NCBI GenBank assembly: GCA_022432975.1
Contig: CM039509.1
Span: forward strand, 8,463,075-8,527,074
Source of the DNA: Begonia masoniana
Lineage: Eukaryota; Streptophyta; Magnoliopsida; Cucurbitales; Begoniaceae
Direction of reading: 5' to 3'
Length of the DNA stretch: 64,000 bases
Of this stretch, positions 61,740-64,000 are shown in pieces. Under the pieces are notes generated by a model that ran no database searches, was not told the DNA's origin, and saw nothing but the letters and a program-made list of their open reading frames with translations. The stretch's first letter is position 1. Every line of letters starts with the position of its first letter. Made by a program: the position numbers and the translations under genes.

Positions 61740-63872
61740 GATTCTGACATGTTGTAAGTGCACTCGAGGTAGGGGTTTATTTTATTTTCGGTTAAGTATT
61801 ATTTTTAATTCATTAATTAAATTCATTTATCTAGCATAAATTGTTTATTAAATTTTATGCTGCTATTTCTTTCACACATTTATCAACTGCATTATCTTAT
61901 CATTGATAAAAAAATGGTGTGGTTTTAACCAGAAGTAATAGGACAGCTGAAGAGCCGTGTCCTTGGGCGCAAAACCCTAAACCTGATCAGGGTAATTATG
62001 GCGTGCGTCCGCCTGATGTCGATGTTTTGGCCTATGGCCCAGTGTGCTCGGAGTCCATGAGAGGCTCTATTTTCACCGAACATCTATTTAAATTGCATAA
62101 CTGTATTTTTATTAAATCTATGCATAATATTATATGACTGCCGGAAATAAACTCTACCCCTATTGAGTTTAGTCGACTCACCCCAAACGACTACTATTTT
62201 TCAGGATTCAGTAAAGGAGAATTTGATTATCGGCATGGGAACAATCACCTTGTAGAAATTTCCTATTTTAATAAATTTTTCTTGAGAATGTATCTTATAT
62301 TTTTAAGGTAAGACACTACTGTGGATGTGGAAGTTCTATTGTAAGCTTTGTTCTGTTTAATTTACCATGTTACTTTATTGGATATATGTTATTACATCAT
62401 CTGGTGTCACTTGTTGGACCTATTTATTTATCTGTCCAGGCCTTGACTTATCTTAATTGGTTAATATTCTGCTGCGTTTGGTGAAATTTGGTGTTAAGGG
62501 TCGGACGATCTAGTCCTTTTCGGGTCGAGTCATTCCCCGTTCTGTTTCGGGTCCCCTTTGGGTCGTGACAGAAAAGTTGGTATCAGAGCCAGGTTCCCAT
62601 CTTGAAAAGTGACACTCGTAAGATAGATGATGTGATGATATACAAGAATTATTATTGTAACTAAGGACGTGTTCTAGTAGTATTGAAAAGTTTTCAGATT
62701 TCAATCATGCCTCCAAGGGACGCACATTGGGTATGTGCATATATGGCTACATAGCAATTTATTAGTCTGAGAGTGCCACTAAATGTTGATAGAAAATTTA
62801 AGGATCGTATAATTTCTTCGAAAGATTTAAGTATTTTTTTTACTCTTAAGTATTTGAGCATAAGTTGTGAAATTTATTGTAAAAGTTTCTTAAAGGATTT
62901 GGATATGTTAATCCCCTAATGTTTAAGGATAAATTGAACTCAATGGTTGATGAGTGTGACTTTATGAGATGATATAGCGCTATTGATTTTGTATGGTCAG
63001 AAAAGGGATTTCCCATATTTTCTGAAGAATATTTATGGACTTTTTCGGAATCGATTGCCCATTAGAGACTATGGCTTGAATATCATTTGTGATGACAAGC
63101 AAGATGTGAAATTGATATAGTATGATTATCATGTATCATAATTTGGTTAAAGAGATTGGTACATGATGGAGTTAATGAAAACGATAGAACTTAAAGCAAG
63201 TTGTTAAGATGATGTTGGACGTAGATAAGTCATGATTTGATTTAAGGGAACCTTTCAATTTTTGGAAAATCACGCCACAGTGATGAACTGGCTTATTCTA
63301 TTATATATATGGAATATTCAAGGTGTTAAGTTTGACTTTTGAAATTGCTTGACTAAGGATGATACAAGAAATGATTCGAAATAGCCAAAAATTAAAAAAA
63401 TTTGTAAGAGCCAAAGAAGAGGGTTTTTGGCCATGCCTAAGTGTTGATTGGGCCTAAAGACAAGATTATTTTGTTTCGATGCTATGATTTAACATTTTTA
63501 GTATTTGTGACATCATTAGGTCTAATGATATAGTACTTTTGTAGTGTCACACGTGAGAAAATTTATGGTGGTGAAATGTCGATGGTAGAATGTTAAAGAC
63601 TTCATATAAGTTTGGTTGTTAAATTGTTGGTTAAGTAGAAACAAAAATTTGTTGTATACAAAAATGAGACTCCTCTATTGGTAAGCAACAAGTTGTTGTG
63701 GGTACAACATGATTAAATAATGATTTTTGTTAGGGTTTAATTGAGTGGACATTGAAAATTGAATCACGTGTATGAGATTTTTTCTTTTAGCGATGGACAT
63801 TTGTTATTTGAGATTGAATATTCTGATATGTCTTAAGGATATGACAGAGTTTACACCAACCACATGATTTAA
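61740..63872 (+). mobile_element. Decayed Gypsy element, plus strand
   Basis: An LTR end, GGGTCGTGACA at 62560-62570, is followed by a primer binding site (TTGGTATCAGAGCC at about 62577-62590) and a Gag-like start, ATGCCTCCAAGG, near 62707. A few hundred bases on, about 63010-63120 reads FPYFLKNIYGLFRNRLPIRD, a decayed match to the FP.ELPGLPP.R start of Gypsy reverse transcriptase. The space between is far too short for an intact gag and protease, so large deletions occurred. The LTR extends leftward at least to about 61740, but its start is not found. Confidence 0.6.
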
Positions 63873-63874
63873 TA

Positions 63875-64000
63875 TGTAACGACCCTAACCTTGTACCAAA
63901 TTTTCCGTACCATATATATATATATTGTAACGCCCCAATTTAAAAATCCCCAAATTAAAACCCTAATTTTGAAAACCCTAGAATTTTCCCCAAATTGATT
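63875..64000 (+). repeat. Two LTR-like starts in tandem at the window end
   Basis: TGTAACGACCC at 63875 is the inverted counterpart of the GGGTCGTGACA LTR end at 62560-62570, so it may start the 3' LTR of the same Gypsy element. A second start, TGTAACGCCCC at 63926, follows a short TA run and may belong to a different element inserted in it. The window ends before either can be confirmed. Confidence 0.4.

Overview
This window is nuclear DNA of a eudicot plant. It carries intron-containing homologues of plant-specific genes: the stomatal bHLH factor SPEECHLESS, the plastid sigma factor SIG5, a CPC/TRY-type R3-MYB, a plant-type dihydrofolate synthetase and a PLS-class PPR protein. These sit among Copia and Gypsy LTR retrotransposons and long CT/GA microsatellites. 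Nothing seen here lets me name the family or species.

Layout. 1-5822: a minus-strand Sirevirus-type Copia element cut off at the window edge by a T run. 6524-6716: a possible IDA-like peptide gene abutting a (CT)250 tract. 8613-12304: DHFS, ten exons, plus strand. 16341-17989: SPCH, three exons, plus strand, surrounded by CT/GA tracts. 18646-49287: a retrotransposon island of about 30 kb between SPCH and SIG5. 50980-53364: SIG5, five coding exons, plus strand. 53837-55192: a small three-exon R3-MYB gene, minus strand, whose exons are too short to stand out as ORFs. 57599-59752: an intronless PPR gene, minus strand. About 61.7 kb to the end: a decayed Gypsy element.

The island is nested. Traces of an old Gypsy element (G0) lie on both sides of a decayed Copia (A, 19349-24588). 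A second Copia (B, 24876-49282, target duplication ATTAT) sits just beyond. B is interrupted near its Gag start by a minus-strand Gypsy-derived element (C, 25823-33231, target duplication ATTTT). Farther in, B carries a fragment of foreign Gag (D), flanked by a duplicated piece of B itself. D is in turn split by an 11.2 kb minus-strand Sirevirus-type element (E, 35228-46451, target duplication CAAAC). E has a broken gag-pol but an uninterrupted 680-codon third ORF in the envelope-like position. One of its two LTRs carries a 38-unit, 26-bp tandem array with higher-order structure. LTR divergence judged by eye (B about 8%, E about 3%) agrees with the nesting order.

Two low-complexity tracts, (CT)250 at 6717-7216 and T500 at 19935-20434, are each exactly 500 nt. 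The window also opens inside a T run. These look like filled assembly gaps and should not be read as biology without checking. The host genes are not an operon; each has its own promoter. SPCH and the R3-MYB both belong to epidermal cell-fate pathways, and DHFS and SIG5 act in mitochondria and plastids.
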